A stretch of DNA of 23,772 nucleotides from an uncultured Alphaproteobacteria bacterium. Its GTDB lineage: Bacteria; Pseudomonadota; Alphaproteobacteria; CAKMZR01. The stretch covers positions 1 to 23,772 of the forward strand of contig CAKMZR010000002.1 of the NCBI GenBank assembly GCA_929200455.1, in the 5' to 3' direction. This document shows, one piece after another, positions 7,367 to 14,977 of the stretch. Position numbers and translations under genes: made by a program. Positions within the stretch are counted from its first letter, which is position 1, and each line of letters opens with the position of its first letter. The notes under the pieces were generated by a model, which was given only the letters and a program-made list of their open reading frames with translations, was not told where the DNA came from and made no database searches.

Positions 7367-8755
7367 TCAATTCGACAACAAAGAACGACCCTGAAGACGC
7401 TCTCCTTCCACAATCTCACGACTTATCAAAGAACTCGCCTCAGACCCTACCAAAAGCTTGTATCCCAAAAGACCCGTCACCCGGTAAATCGAAAAACGAT
7501 TGCTCACATTCACAGATTCACTGTCCAAAGCCCTCACCTTCACCAACAACAAATCTCGCTCCGCATTCAATACATCCACAAGGGCTCGAGTCCCCACTAT
7601 CTCCTCCTCCTTCACCCCGTCAAGAGCTATCGTTTGCGCGTCTATCTCCGCCCTGTTCGCTTCCAAAAGCGCATCTATCGCCACCACATTCTCCACAACA
7701 GACTCAGCCTCACGCTCCGCATTCAATCTCGCCTGCTTCAAACGATCCAAGGCCTCACTGTACGCTATCTCCGCTTGCGATACCTGACTCACATGACGTC
7801 CTCCGTCAAAAATTGGATACGTCAATGTCCCGCCAAGCGTAAAAGTTAAACTGTCCGCCTCTCCAAGACCGTTACTCGTCAAAGGCTGCGCCTTCTTCAA
7901 CGACATCGTCAAATCAAAACGGGCATCATCCGTCGATTCCGCCAACTCAATGTTTATCGCTCCAGACTCCACCGCCGCTCGGGCCAACGCTATCTCCACA
8001 TTGCCAGAAAGTGCCCACGCCACTGCCTCCTTCTCGTCAACAGGCAATGCCAAATCCAACTCAGGCTCTTCCACACCTTCATAACGCTCTCCCACCAAAT
8101 TGCTCAAACGTATCCACGCCAAATTCAATCGCGTCTTCGCATCCAACAACTCAGACTTCGCCTGGGCCAACAACGCTCTCGCCTGGGCAACGTCCGATTT
8201 CGTCACCTGACCCACCGCAAACCTCTCGCTCGCCGCTTCCACCTGTGAATAGGCTCGCTTCTCCGCTTCCAAAAATAAATCCAACTTCTTCTGCTGCGTG
8301 TATACGTCATTGTAACTGCCCACTATCGCGTCAAACAAAGCCGTCACCACACGATCATATGTATAACGCTCTTGCTCCAATGACGCCACCCTCAACTCTA
8401 TCTGATACGCATTCGATGTCTTAATAATAGGCAGAGTCGCCTTCAATTCCGCATTCAATACCACACTTATTCCAGACGTATCCTTTTCAGTCGTCCTGTT
8501 GTGACTCTCCGTATAACCTCCCGTACCCGTACCCACCAAATCCAACTTCATGTCGTCCGCCAACTTCGACTCTCGTATCGCCTCCACAGCACGACGCAAG
8601 CGTGCAAGCTGTGCATCCACATCCGAACTGTACAAATATCCGTCAACCAATGCCTCCAGCAAAGTCTCACCGTAAGCTCGACCCGTCAAAGAATAAGGAC
8701 ACACCAACAATACGCCCACCACAAACCCAACCAAAAACTTCTGCCGCAAAATCAA
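7367..8755 (-). CDS. TolC-family outer membrane efflux/secretion protein
   Basis: The 462-residue protein has a signal peptide (hydrophobic 8-18, cleavage probably near A-Y-G at 27-29) and the two-fold alpha-helical/beta-barrel repeat of the outer membrane efflux protein family. Typical stretches are F-A-V-G-Q-V-T-K-S-D-V-A-Q-A-R in the first half and long amphipathic helices in both halves, with L-T-Y-P-I-F-D-G-G-R before the second. Such proteins form trimeric channels for type I secretion or RND/ABC efflux. No inner-membrane or adaptor partner is in the window, so the exported substrate is unknown. The start is a TTG at 8755 with GGAG 7 nt upstream, and it overlaps the rplQ stop (TTGA). 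Its place between rplQ and rpmH is unusual. Confidence 0.9.
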   Translation of the reverse strand: MILRQKFLVGFVVGVLLVCPYSLTGRAYGETLLEALVDGYLYSSDVDAQLARLRRAVEAIRESKLADDMKLDLVGTGTGGYTESHNRTTEKDTSGISVVLNAELKATLPIIKTSNAYQIELRVASLEQERYTYDRVVTALFDAIVGSYNDVYTQQKKLDLFLEAEKRAYSQVEAASERFAVGQVTKSDVAQARALLAQAKSELLDAKTRLNLAWIRLSNLVGERYEGVEEPELDLALPVDEKEAVAWALSGNVEIALARAAVESGAINIELAESTDDARFDLTMSLKKAQPLTSNGLGEADSLTFTLGGTLTYPIFDGGRHVSQVSQAEIAYSEALDRLKQARLNAEREAESVVENVVAIDALLEANRAEIDAQTIALDGVKEEEIVGTRALVDVLNAERDLLLVKVRALDSESVNVSNRFSIYRVTGLLGYKLLVGSEASSLISREIVEGERLQGRSLLSN

Positions 8756-9171
8756 GAATCTTCTCCCTCTAAAACCACCACAGGACCAGAGTCAAGACCC
8801 TTCGCAGACTCGTCCCTATCCACCAACTCCAAAATCGCCATCGGTGCATCATCTCCATAACGGTAACCCGCCTTCAAGACTCGCGTGTATCCACCCTTCC
8901 TCTCCGCATACCTTTGTGCCAACTTATCAAACAACTTCTCCACGATCTTACGATCCCCTCCCAAACGCGATAACGCCTGCCGCCTCTTGTGCAAACCTCC
9001 AGCCTTACCCAACGTCACAAGCTTGTCCACAACACGACGAACCTCCTTCGCCTTCGGCAAAGTCGTCCGTATCTGCTCATGCTTCAAAACAGACGTCGCC
9101 ATGTTCCTCATCATCGCCTGACGATGACTGCTCGTCCTGTTCAGTTTGCGTCCAAATACTCCGTGTCTCAT
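8752..9171 (-). CDS. rplQ: 50S ribosomal protein L17
   Basis: The 139-residue protein starts M-R-H-G-V-F-G-R-K-L-N-R-T-S-S-H-R, the L17 signature, and retains the R-T-T-L-P-K-A-K-E-V-R motif near residue 35. It binds 23S rRNA near the exit side of the large subunit. A short acidic C-terminal tail follows the core, as in other alphaproteobacterial L17 proteins. It lies 25 bp after rpoA, the standard last gene of the alpha operon, and its stop overlaps the next gene's TTG start. Confidence 0.97.
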   Translation of the reverse strand: MRHGVFGRKLNRTSSHRQAMMRNMATSVLKHEQIRTTLPKAKEVRRVVDKLVTLGKAGGLHKRRQALSRLGGDRKIVEKLFDKLAQRYAERKGGYTRVLKAGYRYGDDAPMAILELVDRDESAKGLDSGPVVVLEGEDS

Positions 9172-9196
9172 GACTCTATCCTTACCTTCCTCACAA

Positions 9197-10252
9197 TCAA
9201 TACTGATCTTCCAGAGATTTCACCATCTCCTCAATGTTCTCAGGAGGCCAACTCGAAACCTTCATACCAAAAGATAAATTCAACTGACCCAAAATATCCC
9301 TTATCTCATTCAATGACTTCCGTCCAAAATTCGGCGTCTTCAACATATCCTGCTCCGTCTTCTGTACCAAGTCTCCTATGTATACAATATTATCGTTCTT
9401 CAGGCAATTCGCAGAACGAACAGACAACTCAAGCTCATTCACCTTCCGCAACAAGTTAGGATCAATGTCCTGCAACAACGAAACCTTCTTCTCCACCTGT
9501 ACCAACTCTTCCTTCTTGCTCACAAACACTCCCACCTGCTCACGCAATATCATCGCCGCACTCTCAACCGCCTCAAACGGAGTCACCGTACCGTTCGTCA
9601 CCACCTTCATCGTCAACTTATCATACTGCGTGTTCTGACCCACTCGAGTGTTCTCTACACGATACGATACATGCCTCACAGGAGAAAATTGTGCATCCAA
9701 ATAAATCCTCCCCACAGGACGAGCATCCGTTCCCACCATCTGCTCCACAGACTGATAGCCGCGACCAGAACTCACATAAACCGTCATATCCACCCGACCA
9801 GAACGATCAAGTGAACACAAAAACTGATCCCCATTCACTACCCGCAAATCTCCCTTCGCCTCAAGAGAACTAGCAAAAACATCTCCCGCTCCCTTCGCAC
9901 TCAACGTCAAACGACCCTGACCTCCACCCTTCATCTCTATCGATAGCTTCTTCAAATTCAACAAAATATCCGTCACATCCTCACGCACACCAGGAATCGT
10001 CGAAAACTCATGCAAAACCCCCTCTATCTCCACCGCCGTCACCGCTGCCCCCAATAAAGACGACAACATCACACGACGCAACGAATTCCCTATCGTCACA
10101 CCAAAACCACGCTCCAAAGGCTCTACAACAACATCCGATTGGTAACTCACATCCTTGCTGTCGCGCACATCATACTCGCCCAACCTCATCTCTCCCATAC
10201 TATGCTGCTCTTTCAAACCCGATCCAAATCCTACCACTTCCATTTCAACCAT
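9197..10252 (-). CDS. rpoA: DNA-directed RNA polymerase subunit alpha
   Basis: The 351-residue protein has the N-terminal dimerisation domain (E-P-L-E-R-G-F-G-V-T-I-G-N-S-L-R-R at 44-60) and the C-terminal domain (about 268-351) with V-R-S-A-N-C-L-K at 278-285. R279 corresponds to the E. coli R265 that contacts UP elements and activators such as CRP, so alpha-CTD-mediated activation should be possible here. The ATG at 10252 has no good Shine-Dalgarno, and an in-frame TGA lies two codons upstream. Later ATGs at codons 4 and 19 are alternatives; homologues have about 35 residues before E-P-L-E-R-G and this model gives 43. It follows rpsK directly, with no rpsD between. Confidence 0.96.
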   Translation of the reverse strand: MVEMEVVGFGSGLKEQHSMGEMRLGEYDVRDSKDVSYQSDVVVEPLERGFGVTIGNSLRRVMLSSLLGAAVTAVEIEGVLHEFSTIPGVREDVTDILLNLKKLSIEMKGGGQGRLTLSAKGAGDVFASSLEAKGDLRVVNGDQFLCSLDRSGRVDMTVYVSSGRGYQSVEQMVGTDARPVGRIYLDAQFSPVRHVSYRVENTRVGQNTQYDKLTMKVVTNGTVTPFEAVESAAMILREQVGVFVSKKEELVQVEKKVSLLQDIDPNLLRKVNELELSVRSANCLKNDNIVYIGDLVQKTEQDMLKTPNFGRKSLNEIRDILGQLNLSFGMKVSSWPPENIEEMVKSLEDQY

Positions 10253-10327
10253 CCATCATAAAATACTACGTCCAAACCTTAGCAACTCCAATCCTCTCAG
10301 AATTACCCTCCTTCAAACTCTCCTCAC

Positions 10328-10711
10328 CTAACCACGACGACGCTTACGCGGGCGACACCCATTGTGTGGAATCGGCGTCGTATCCGCTATCGAGAGAATC
10401 TGAAATCCTACCGCCTGCAAAGAACGCAACGCCGTCTCCCTACCGGCTCCGGGACCCCGTATGTTCACCGTCAACGTGTTCATCCCCACCTCCTTCGCCT
10501 TGCGACCCGCCGCTTCTGCCGCTATCTGCGCCGCATACGGCGTCGACTTACGACTCCCCTTAAACTTATTCGCTCCCGCACTAGACCAACACACAACATT
10601 ACCAGACATATCCGTTATCGTCACTATCGTGTTGTTAAATGTCGCCTGTATACAGGCAATACCCATCGGTACATTCCGCTTCTCTTTCTTCTTCCTCAAC
10701 TGTCTCGCCAT
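10328..10711 (-). CDS. rpsK: 30S ribosomal protein S11
   Basis: The 127-residue product has the S11 hallmarks: A-T-F-N-N-T-I-V-T-I-T-D near the N-terminus, G-A-N-K-F-K-G-S-R-K-S-T-P-Y-A-A-Q, G-P-G-A-G-R-E at about 90, and the basic end P-H-N-G-C-R-P-R-K-R-R-R-G. It forms part of the 30S platform and the mRNA exit region. The length is normal for the family. It lies 35 bp after rpsM and 75 bp before rpoA. Confidence 0.98.
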   Translation of the reverse strand: MARQLRKKKEKRNVPMGIACIQATFNNTIVTITDMSGNVVCWSSAGANKFKGSRKSTPYAAQIAAEAAGRKAKEVGMNTLTVNIRGPGAGRETALRSLQAVGFQILSIADTTPIPHNGCRPRKRRRG

Positions 10712-10746
10712 ATCTTATTCCTCTTTACTTCCTCACCCATCCCTCG

Positions 10747-11115
10747 CTACTTCTTCTTACCCGCTATCGGCTTCGATTTGCCCTTCCGCGTGCGTGCATT
10801 CGTCGACGTACGCTGACCCCTCACAGGCAATCCCTTACGATGCCTCAGACCACGATAACAGCCCAAGTCCATCAAATCCTTAACGTTCATCGATATCTCT
10901 CGACGCAAATCTCCCTCCACCACATAATCCCTATCTATCACCTCGCGAAGCCGTATCACCTCCGCCTCGTCCAACGTATGAACACGACGCAAAGGATCTA
11001 CTCGACTCGACTCACACACCTTACCCGCCTTATATCGACCTATGCCAAATATCGATGTCAACGCTATCGCAACACCCTTGTTCGATGGGATATTCACTCC
11101 CGATATTCTCGCCAC
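10747..11115 (-). CDS. rpsM: 30S ribosomal protein S13
   Basis: The 122-residue protein begins M-A-R-I-S-G-V-N-I-P and contains the helix-two-turn-helix segment I-F-G-I-G-R-Y-K-A, then G-L-R-H-R-K-G-L-P-V-R-G-Q-R-T and N-A-R-T-R-K-G. It sits in the 30S head and contacts the P-site tRNA. The start codon is GTG (11115), with AGAGG 9 nt upstream. It is the first gene after the promoter found in the adk-rpsM gap, so it probably heads a separately initiated alpha-operon transcript. Confidence 0.97.
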   Translation of the reverse strand: MARISGVNIPSNKGVAIALTSIFGIGRYKAGKVCESSRVDPLRRVHTLDEAEVIRLREVIDRDYVVEGDLRREISMNVKDLMDLGCYRGLRHRKGLPVRGQRTSTNARTRKGKSKPIAGKKK

Positions 11116-11206
11116 TTCTACAATCCTCTCTCTTCAAAACCTAATTCCAAAATACCCAACCCACCCACAAAAATACACCCCACTCCACATGCGTACAAAC
11201 CGTTGC

Positions 11207-11234
11207 ATCATACGCCCATTGTCCGTCGTGTCAA
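11207..11234 (-). promoter_or_regulatory. Sigma-70-type promoter of rpsM-rpsK-rpoA-rplQ
   Basis: On the minus strand a perfect TTGACA (-35, 11234-11229) is followed 16 bp later by TATGAT (-10, 11212-11207). It lies in the longest gap of the cluster (129 bp, 11116-11244), starts 10 bp after the adk stop and points at rpsM, leaving a leader of about 85 nt. The position matches the internal alpha-operon promoter known from other proteobacteria. No other gap in the ribosomal cluster shows as good a match. Confidence 0.75.
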
Positions 11235-11244
11235 GCACACAAAC

Positions 11245-11838
11245 TCAACCTACCCCCTTTTTCTTGTCCAGCCATGTACAAATCTCTTCCGCTATCGATT
11301 CCACACTCCCTCCGCACTCCACCCTCTTAATATCCGTGCCTCGCTTCTCATAAAAATCCAACACAGGAAGAGTATGACGTGCATACACCTCCAAACGCTC
11401 CCTCATCACCTCGTCCGTATCATCACTCCTCGCACCACCCGTCTCTTCAGAACGAAACCTTATACGACCCTTCAACACTTCCTCCCCAGCTTCCAAAACT
11501 ATAAGGCAATCACTTCCACCACTCCCACCACCCGCTTCCAAAATACGCTCCAAACCTTCCGCCTGACCCACACTCCTCGGAAATCCATCAAGAACAAACC
11601 CATCGCGACAATCCTCTCGACCCAGACGCTCCTCTATAATCCCCAAAACAATCTCATCCGAAACCAACTGACCTCCATCCATCAACGGCTTCACACGAAG
11701 ACCCAATTCCGTACCCTCCTCCACCGCTCCCCTCAACATGTCTCCCGTCGACAATACAGGCCAACCATAACGCTCCTGCAACCACAACCCCTGCGTACCC
11801 TTACCCACGCCTGGCGGTCCAAACAATATCACCTTCAT
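11245..11838 (-). CDS. adk: Adenylate kinase (short-LID form)
   Basis: The 197-residue cytoplasmic enzyme interconverts ATP + AMP and 2 ADP. The P-loop G-P-P-G-V-G-K-G-T is at 7-15, the AMP-binding T-G-D-M-L-R at 31-36, and D-G-F-P-R-S at 84-89. The LID region (about 124-142, R-I-R-F-R-S... R-S-D-D-T) is the short type without the zinc/INSERT segment, as usual in Alphaproteobacteria. A Gly/Ser-rich insertion (103-109) precedes the next core strand. Its ATG overlaps the secY stop (ATGA). The secY-adk-rpsM order is the standard one in this class. Confidence 0.97.
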   Translation of the reverse strand: MKVILFGPPGVGKGTQGLWLQERYGWPVLSTGDMLRGAVEEGTELGLRVKPLMDGGQLVSDEIVLGIIEERLGREDCRDGFVLDGFPRSVGQAEGLERILEAGGGSGGSDCLIVLEAGEEVLKGRIRFRSEETGGARSDDTDEVMRERLEVYARHTLPVLDFYEKRGTDIKRVECGGSVESIAEEICTWLDKKKGVG

Positions 11839-13205
11839 CGTATCCTACCCCTCTTCGGAGCCTTCCCTCCCCTCGCCTTCTTCAGCAAACTCTCGTACTG
11901 ATGCCCCAAAAGATGACTCTGAAATTGTGAAACCGTGTCTATCGTCACAGAGACCACAATCAACAAACTCGTACCCCCAAAATAAAACGATACGTTCGAT
12001 TGACTCACCAAAAATTCAGGCAAGATACACACCGCAGACAAGTACGCCGCTCCTATCAACGTAAGACGCATCAACATCTTATTCAAATAGTTCTCCGTAC
12101 TCGCCCCAGGACGAATGCCCGGAATAAAACCATTGTTCTTCCGCAAATTTTCAGCCGTCTCTTGCGCGTTAAACACTATCGTCGTGTAGAAAAAACAGAA
12201 AAAGACTATAAGTCCCACATACATCAACAAATATAAAGGCTGACCCCTTCCCACAAATGACGATATAAACCTCATCGAATCCCCCAAAACTCCCTCCTGA
12301 TTCCCCAGAAAACTCGTGATCGTAAGCGGCAATAAAAGTATAGAACTCGCAAAAATCGGCGGAATCACACCCGCCGTATTCAACTTCAACGGAAGATGCG
12401 TATTGTCACCCGCGTAAAGACGATTGCCCACCTGCCTCTTCGGATACTGAACCGTAATCCGACGTTGGGCTCGCTCCATGAAAACCGTAAAGGTTATCAC
12501 CAAAACCACCATCACAAACAACAACATAATGAAAAACGTCGAAAGAGAACCTATCCGACCCAACTCCAGCGTGCCCGCTATCGCCACCGGCAAATTCGCC
12601 ACAATACCCGAATAAATAATCAACGAAATCCCATTCCCTATACCCCTTTGCGTGATCTGCTCCCCTATCCACATCAAAAACATCGTTCCCCCCACCAAAC
12701 TCAAAACCGTACTCGCTCGAAACACCAAGCCAGGACTCAAAACCGCAGAAAATCCTCCCGATACCGTCACAGACTCCAACGAAAGTGCTATCGCATAACC
12801 CTGTATCGCAGCCAGAAAAACCGTACCATAACGGGTGTACTGGTTAATCGTATGACGACCAGACGCTCCCTCTTTCTTCAACGCCTCAAGACTCGGAACC
12901 ATCGCCGTCAATAACTGCATAATAATCGCCGCAGATATATAAGGCACAATATTCAACGCAAAAATTGTCATCCGACCCAAAGCACCCCCAGAAAACATAT
13001 TAAACATCCCCATAATACCCGCCTGATTCTCAGAAAATATCTCCTTCACCACCTGAGGATCCACTCCAGGCAACGGAATGTATGTCCCGATACGGTACAC
13101 CACCAACGCCAAAAGCGTAAAAAGCAAACGACGCTGCAAACCCTTCGCTTTCGCTATACTCGAAAAAGAAAAATTCGCCGCCAGTTGTTCCGCCGCTGAA
13201 CTCAT
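11835..13205 (-). CDS. secY: Preprotein translocase subunit SecY
   Basis: The 456-residue protein has the ten-helix SecY pattern. Clear landmarks are Y-R-I-G-T-Y-I-P-L-P-G-V-D in the first helix region, G-I-M-G-M-F-N-M-F-S-G-G-A near the plug, Q-R-G-I-G-N-G-I-S-L-I-I, V-Q-Y-P-K-R-Q-V-G in the fourth cytosolic loop, and a basic C-terminus. It forms the protein-conducting channel of the inner membrane with SecE and SecG. It lies 54 bp after rplO, with AGGT directly before the ATG, and its stop overlaps the adk start. Confidence 0.98.
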   Translation of the reverse strand: MSSAAEQLAANFSFSSIAKAKGLQRRLLFTLLALVVYRIGTYIPLPGVDPQVVKEIFSENQAGIMGMFNMFSGGALGRMTIFALNIVPYISAAIIMQLLTAMVPSLEALKKEGASGRHTINQYTRYGTVFLAAIQGYAIALSLESVTVSGGFSAVLSPGLVFRASTVLSLVGGTMFLMWIGEQITQRGIGNGISLIIYSGIVANLPVAIAGTLELGRIGSLSTFFIMLLFVMVVLVITFTVFMERAQRRITVQYPKRQVGNRLYAGDNTHLPLKLNTAGVIPPIFASSILLLPLTITSFLGNQEGVLGDSMRFISSFVGRGQPLYLLMYVGLIVFFCFFYTTIVFNAQETAENLRKNNGFIPGIRPGASTENYLNKMLMRLTLIGAAYLSAVCILPEFLVSQSNVSFYFGGTSLLIVVSVTIDTVSQFQSHLLGHQYESLLKKARGGKAPKRGRIR

Positions 13206-13259
13206 ACCACCTCAACCTCTCTCTTCAAACCCCCAATAAACCCACACACCCCTCCAGAA

Positions 13260-13991
13260 TCAAACCTTCTCATCTGATCCCCCCTCTTCCGAATCCTTCT
13301 TCACAGGTGCCTTCTTCGTTGCAGTCTTCTTCGCCGTAGCCGTCTTCTTCACAGGTGCCTTCTTCGCCGCTGCCTTCTTCACAGGAGACTCCTTCGCAGG
13401 TGCCTTCTTCGCCGCTACCTTCTTCTCTTTCACCGCTTCCTTCGTAGACTCCTCCAAATCCCCCGCCTTCTCAGAAACGCCACGCTTCAAAGCCTTCTTC
13501 TCCTCAAACTCTTCCTTCAATACCGCCTGACGATCGCGAATCGTCACACGACCACCCGCCGCCTCCACAGACTCCTTCGCTCCAGACGAATAGGCATCCA
13601 CCACTATATGCAATTTCTTCACCTTCAACTCACCCTTGCCCAAAAGCTTAATCCGATCCTTCGTCCGACGAATCAATCCCGCAGCACACAATGCCGTCGC
13701 ATCTATATCAGAACTCCCGTCAAGCTTACCCAACTCTATAAACTTCTCAATCCGTCCCACATTCACTTCCTGCCATAACGTCCGGAACGTATTGTTAAAA
13801 CCTCTCTTCGGCACACGACGGTAAAGAGGCATCTGACCTCCCTCAAACCCCTTAATCGAAGAACCCGACCTGCTCTTCTGTCCCTTCATTCCACGACCCG
13901 CCGTCTTACCCGTTCCAGAACCTTGACCCTTTCCCAAACGCTTCCGCGACGAAAAAGCTCCTTCCCTATCCCTAATCTCATTCAATTTCAT
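13260..13991 (-). CDS. rplO: 50S ribosomal protein L15 with lysine/alanine-rich tail
   Basis: Residues 1 to about 152 are a normal L15: M-K-L-N-E-I at the start, the glycine-rich K-G-Q-G-S-G-T-G-K-T-A-G-R-G-M-K-G-Q-K-S, G-F-E-G-G-Q-M-P-L-Y-R-R-V-P-K-R-G-F, and V-E-A-A-G-G at the end. The total of 243 residues is about 90 more than a typical bacterial L15. The extra part has a charged linker (153-188) and then a low-complexity stretch (189-232) of A-A-K-K, A-P-V-K-K and T-A-T-K-K units, like a histone H1 or AlgP-type tail, ending in acidic residues. The frame runs unbroken from core to tail. It lies between rpmD and secY as usual. Confidence 0.95.
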   Translation of the reverse strand: MKLNEIRDREGAFSSRKRLGKGQGSGTGKTAGRGMKGQKSRSGSSIKGFEGGQMPLYRRVPKRGFNNTFRTLWQEVNVGRIEKFIELGKLDGSSDIDATALCAAGLIRRTKDRIKLLGKGELKVKKLHIVVDAYSSGAKESVEAAGGRVTIRDRQAVLKEEFEEKKALKRGVSEKAGDLEESTKEAVKEKKVAAKKAPAKESPVKKAAAKKAPVKKTATAKKTATKKAPVKKDSEEGGSDEKV

Positions 13992-14075
13992 CTTCTCGTT
14001 CCTTCACTCTATCCGTCTTCCGTTCCAACAAACCGTCATCCAATCAATGACCACAAACCCCTAGCAAAACCAAAA

Positions 14076-14291
14076 TCACGACTCCACTATACGCACCAAG
14101 TGTCCTATCTTCGTCACCATCCCGCGAACCGCCGCCGTATCCTCAAGTTCACGAACCCGATGCATCCTACCAAGACCTAAACCCGTCAAAACCTTACGCT
14201 GACTCTTATGGCGTCCTATCGGACTCCCAATCTGCTCCACACGCAACATCTTCTTGCCAGCCATACCCTTCTTCGCCTTCTTCTCACTCAT
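14076..14291 (-). CDS. rpmD: 50S ribosomal protein L30
   Basis: The core matches L30: V-E-Q-I-G-S-P-I-G-R-H-K-S-Q-R-K-V-L, then G-L-G-L-G-R-M-H-R and a final V-x-K-I-x-H-L-V-R-I. I chose the ATG at 14291 (71 residues), which has AAGGA upstream at good spacing and leaves a short lysine-rich N-terminal extension. A GTG at 14336 in the same frame would give 86 residues and overlap the rpsE stop, but its extra sequence is not L30-like. It is the smallest gene of the spc part of the cluster. Confidence 0.92.
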   Translation of the reverse strand: MSEKKAKKGMAGKKMLRVEQIGSPIGRHKSQRKVLTGLGLGRMHRVRELEDTAAVRGMVTKIGHLVRIVES

Positions 14292-14332
14292 CTCTCTTCT
14301 TCCTTCACTCTCTTCCACAAAGCCAAAAATTA

Positions 14333-14929
14333 TCACACCTCAACTTGTGCTTCCCCCTCTTGCTTCGACAAATCTTCAGACTCAACTTCCTTCGCCCTCA
14401 CAACCTTAACACGACCCCTATCCCTTCTCGACACAATCTCAGACAACTTCTTCGACCGCCTCGAGGCTATCACACGCGGACTCTCCATACGCAAAAGTCC
14501 ATCAAAGGCAGCACGCACCAAATTGTGCGGATTGCTGCTTCCCAACGACTTCGCCACAACATCACTCACCCCCAAAGCCTCAAAAACAGCACGCGCAGGA
14601 CCGCCCGCAATAATACCCGTTCCAGGAGGGGCCATCCTCATCTGCATACGACCCGCCCCAGACTTCCCTATAATATCATGGTGCAACGTACGACCTTCCT
14701 GCAACGGAACCTTTATCAAATTCCTCTTCGCATTCGTCGTCGCCTTCACTATCGCTTCCGTCACTTCTCGCGCCTTACCAAGACCGTGTCCTACCTGACC
14801 CTTACCGTCTCCCACAACAACCAAAGCAGAAAAAGAAAAACGACGACCCCCCTTCACCACTTTCGCCACACGGTTAATCGCTACCAAACGCTCTATAAGA
14901 ACACCCTCTTCCTTTGCTTCTCTCGCCAT
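14333..14929 (-). CDS. rpsE: 30S ribosomal protein S5
   Basis: The 198-residue protein has the S5 RNA-binding domain (I-N-R-V-A-K-V-V-K-G-G-R-R-F-S-F-S-A-L-V near 18-37) and the C-terminal domain with A-P-P-G-T-G-I-I-A-G-G-P-A-R-A-V, plus G-S-S-N-P-H-N-L-V-R-A. It helps decoding accuracy at the mRNA entry site. A charged C-terminal tail of about 35 residues follows the core. It lies 48 bp after rplR. Confidence 0.97.
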   Translation of the reverse strand: MAREAKEEGVLIERLVAINRVAKVVKGGRRFSFSALVVVGDGKGQVGHGLGKAREVTEAIVKATTNAKRNLIKVPLQEGRTLHHDIIGKSGAGRMQMRMAPPGTGIIAGGPARAVFEALGVSDVVAKSLGSSNPHNLVRAAFDGLLRMESPRVIASRRSKKLSEIVSRRDRGRVKVVRAKEVESEDLSKQEGEAQVEV

Positions 14930-14977
14930 ATCTTATTCCTTTACTCCTCAAACAATCCTCAAAACCACGCCCAATCC

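Noticed and set aside
6553..7842. Long + strand open frame (429 codons) across rnpA, rpmH and the TolC-family gene
   Set aside because: It is antisense to three confidently identified genes, has a Pro/Ser/His-rich product with no domain, and arises because C-rich, G-poor sequence has few TGA and TAG codons.
10253..10310. Weak promoter-like pair (TTGGAG, 17 bp, TAGTAT) ahead of rpoA
   Set aside because: Only about half the bases match consensus in each box, much poorer than the promoter ahead of rpsM; kept out of the feature list.
10253..11244. Missing rpsD and rpmJ taken as gene loss
   Set aside because: Alphaproteobacteria normally carry rpsD and rpmJ elsewhere in the genome, so their absence from this cluster is expected.
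10639..11901. Long + strand open frame (420 codons) antisense to rpsK, rpsM and adk
   Set aside because: It covers the rpsM promoter and three real genes on the other strand; composition is a mirror of the sense codons and no family is recognisable.
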